NCBI GenBank assembly: GCA_036570425.1
Contig: DATCYF010000009.1
Coordinates: forward strand, 124,001 to 188,000
DNA: 64,000 bases
Direction of reading: 5' to 3'
Origin: Rhizorhapis sp036570425
GTDB lineage: Bacteria > Pseudomonadota > Alphaproteobacteria > Sphingomonadales > Sphingomonadaceae
Position numbers and translations under genes: made by a program. Positions 62,498 through 64,000 of this stretch are shown here, piece after piece. The notes beneath the pieces were generated by a model. That model was not told where the DNA came from and made no database searches. It saw only the letters and a list, made by a program, of their open reading frames with translations. Within the stretch, counting starts at the first letter, position 1. The number at the start of each line of letters is the position of its first letter.

Positions 62498-63033
62498 TCT
62501 TCAAGAGCCTTCATGATCTTGTCCACCGTCGCTTCGTGCGGCGCGGCCATGCTTTGGATATGAATGGGAGCCAGAGCATAGATCGGATTCCGCTTTTCCG
62601 CGAGTTCGGTCAATACAGTGCGCGGATCCTTGCCAGCCAGAAGCGGTCTTCCCTCGCGGCGGGAGACGCGGTCGACAAGCACGTCGATTTCAGCATCCAG
62701 CCAGATAGCGATGGCTTGCTCCAGTATTTGCGCTCGCGTTTCATCCTGCACGAAAGCGCCGCCGCCTGTTGCAATCACCTTCGGCTCTCCGTCCATCAGG
62801 CGAGCGATCACCCGCCGCTCGCCATCCCGGAAATACGCCTCCCCAAAGCGCTTGAAAATATCAGCTACGCTCATGCTTGCCGCCAACTCGATTTCTTCGT
62901 CAGCATCGACAAAAGGCAAGCCAAGCCGCGCAGCGAGCCGCCGTCCCACAGTCGATTTGCCAACACCCATCATGCCCACCAGAACAATGGGGCAGTTGAT
63001 AGCGGGGTTGAAGGATTTCAGGTTTCGCTGCAT
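62488..63033 (-). CDS. aroK: Shikimate kinase
   Basis: A 181-residue P-loop kinase that phosphorylates shikimate. Walker A GMMGVGKSTVGRRLA, the shikimate-binding D-A-D-E-E-I-E (FVDADEEIE), FRDGERRVIARL, IATGGGAFV and R-P-L-L-A-G. The start is the ATG at 63033; the longer frame to 63162 adds 43 residues with no similarity. The promoter upstream (63044-63071) suggests a nearly leaderless mRNA. Confidence 0.94.
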   Translation of the reverse strand: MQRNLKSFNPAINCPIVLVGMMGVGKSTVGRRLAARLGLPFVDADEEIELAASMSVADIFKRFGEAYFRDGERRVIARLMDGEPKVIATGGGAFVQDETRAQILEQAIAIWLDAEIDVLVDRVSRREGRPLLAGKDPRTVLTELAEKRNPIYALAPIHIQSMAAPHEATVDKIMKALEEWR

Positions 63034-63043
63034 GGCAGGCGCG

Positions 63044-63071
63044 GCTATACAGCGCCCGGCCCATACGGCAA
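63044..63071 (-). promoter_or_regulatory. Predicted aroK-aroB promoter, near-leaderless
   Basis: On the minus strand TTGCCG (63071-63066), 16 bp, TATAGC (63049-63044), then 10 bp to the ATG at 63033. The transcript would start about 3 nt before the start codon. Confidence 0.42.
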
Positions 63072-63143
63072 ATTGTCTTTTTATTTGGTTGCGCCGCCAA
63101 GCGAGACTGGAAATCAACCGATCTTTGGCGGTAGGGAATGGAT

Positions 63144-63302
63144 ATGAGGAACAGAAGAACAAACCGCAGCCGTCCGCTCCTTCTTTGGATTATTCTCATC
63201 GCCATAGTGGCCGGGGGGCTTTGGTTCCTGTGGTCACGGGGCGGGGAGCAGCCGCAAACGCGGGTTGAAAAGGTCATCGGTCCGGACAGGTTCGCTCAAT
63301 AA
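63144..63302 (+). CDS. Small single-pass membrane protein
   Basis: A 52-residue protein: a basic N-terminus (MRNRRTNRSR), one membrane helix (LLLWIILIAIVAGGLWFLW) and a polar C-terminal tail of about 20 residues, orienting N-in. AGGG lies 7 nt before the ATG at 63144; the ATG at 63138 is too close to it. Unknown function. It lies immediately upstream of the partial exported protein at 63304, with a 1-bp gap, suggesting one operon. Confidence 0.68.
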   Translation: MRNRRTNRSRPLLLWIILIAIVAGGLWFLWSRGGEQPQTRVEKVIGPDRFAQ

Positions 63303-63303
63303 C

Positions 63304-64000
63304 ATGGCCATGCGCCGTCGTACCAGGCACTGGCTGCTCGCCGGATTGGCGACCGTGGCGTTGGCCATTCCTGCGTTAGGTCAGAATGCGCCTGAATCGC
63401 TGCTGCCTCCTGGATTTGGGGAGCCGGTTCCGGCAGAAGCGCCGCGGCCGCAGCAGCCAGGGCCTGTTCAGGGTCCCGTCGCGCAGCCAACGCCCGATAA
63501 GACAGCTTCGCTCCCGGAATTGCTTCTCAACGATGAAGGGGAGGAAACCGGAAAAGAAGGCGAGGAAGGCGAAGAGGATGAAGAACTGGCGCGGCTCAAA
63601 TATGATCTGCCGCCTTATGCCAAGCGTTCGCTTGGTCGAATCGGTATTCTGACGCCCCGCACTCATGGCCTGGAGCCGGATGCCTTCGGCCAGGCGGGCG
63701 GGCAATATCTCACTATTTTAATGAAAGCGACCCGGGCGCCCGTCATTTCGCGTTGGGCGTCGATCCTGCTGCGGCGAACACTGCTGTCGGAAGTGAATAC
63801 GCCCGCCAATGTGAATGGTGCGGATTGGGCGGCGGAACGCGCCTGGTTGCTGCTGCGCATGGGGGAGGCAGACGCGGCCCGCATGCTCGTGCAGAGCGTG
63901 GATACAGCTGATTTTACGCCGCGCATGTATGCCGTTGCCATGCAGACCTATCTGGCGACGGCTGATCCTGCTGGTCTTTGCCCGCTCGTTGCGCCTGCCT
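63304..64000 (+). CDS. Exported protein, N-terminal part, function unknown
   Basis: An open frame that runs off the window edge. It begins with a signal peptide (cleavage after AIPALG, before QNAP), then a Pro/Gln-rich low-complexity segment, an acidic stretch (EEGEEDEELARL) and an alpha-helical region (SRWASILLRRTL, AERAWLLLRMGEADAARMLV) with a repeat-like helical pattern. Similar large exported proteins occur near aroK in sphingomonads, to my knowledge without assigned function. I recognise no domain. Confidence 0.75.
   Translation, partial: MAMRRRTRHWLLAGLATVALAIPALGQNAPESLLPPGFGEPVPAEAPRPQQPGPVQGPVAQPTPDKTASLPELLLNDEGEETGKEGEEGEEDEELARLKYDLPPYAKRSLGRIGILTPRTHGLEPDAFGQAGGQYLTILMKATRAPVISRWASILLRRTLLSEVNTPANVNGADWAAERAWLLLRMGEADAARMLVQSVDTADFTPRMYAVAMQTYLATADPAGLCPLVAPA

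Noticed and set aside
1..64000. CRISPR arrays, insertion sequences, prophage or integrase genes
   Set aside because: No regularly spaced direct repeats, transposase or integrase motifs, or flanking duplications were seen anywhere in the window.

Overview
The window looks like chromosome of a sphingomonad-type alphaproteobacterium (Sphingobium/Sphingomonas/Novosphingobium-like). This rests on GC-rich coding sequence, the order ffh-rpsP-rimM-trmD-rplS and hrcA-grpE, an NDUFS4-type complex I accessory subunit, an S16 with a charged C-terminal extension, an M2-family peptidyl-dipeptidase and several genes whose promoters appear to sit directly on the start codon. I saw no rRNA, tRNA, insertion sequence, prophage or CRISPR array. 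Genus-level placement is inference.

Layout. 1-8 kb: partial polyprenyl diphosphate synthase, divergent chorismate mutase, a PepSY/OmpR-type regulator/histidine kinase set, an Uup-like ABC-F ATPase, HrpB helicase and the complex I subunit. 8-11.4 kb: rdgB-rph facing away from hrcA-grpE. 11.5-18.3 kb: a GGDEF-EAL protein, then ffh, rpsP, rimM, trmD, rplS and asd, closed by two clear intrinsic terminators. 18.4-21.5 kb: an EmrAB-type efflux operon with its MarR regulator. 21.6-31 kb: alpha/beta hydrolase, M2 peptidase, GGDEF protein, AMP nucleosidase, peroxiredoxin, YqgE, an OmpA-like lipoprotein, a CPA1 antiporter and a small glycine-zipper protein.

31.2-39.2 kb is the accessory-looking part: MFS transporter, two aminoglycoside-phosphotransferase-fold proteins (one with a degenerate catalytic loop), VOC and SnoaL-like proteins, an LLM flavin oxidoreductase and an alginate-export-type porin, with operator-like inverted repeats between them. 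39.3-45.2 kb is a sulfate uptake module (sbp-cysT-cysW-cysA-yezD), a frameshifted RBBP9-type hydrolase, an Rrf2 regulator and an unlisted 54-residue gene. Two matching inverted repeats (TCTACT-N6-ATAGA) occur here and suggest a small regulon.

45.6-51.2 kb: a second CPA1 antiporter preceded by a nested-stem leader that may be a structured RNA, dodecin, glutathione S-transferase and alaS. 51.2-56.8 kb: glycosyltransferase, D-2-hydroxyacid dehydrogenase, SH3 protein, patatin-like protein and an endonuclease/exonuclease/phosphatase-fold protein. 56.9-64 kb: a tightly packed radA-cvpA-IscU-like-CPA2 antiporter-DUF423 run, then aroB-aroK facing a small membrane protein and a partial exported protein.

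Most of the window is housekeeping. The signals most worth following are non-coding: the antiporter leader (47361-47429), the shared sulfur-region operator, the paired inverted repeats in the 34-38 kb cluster, and the recurring leaderless promoter geometry.
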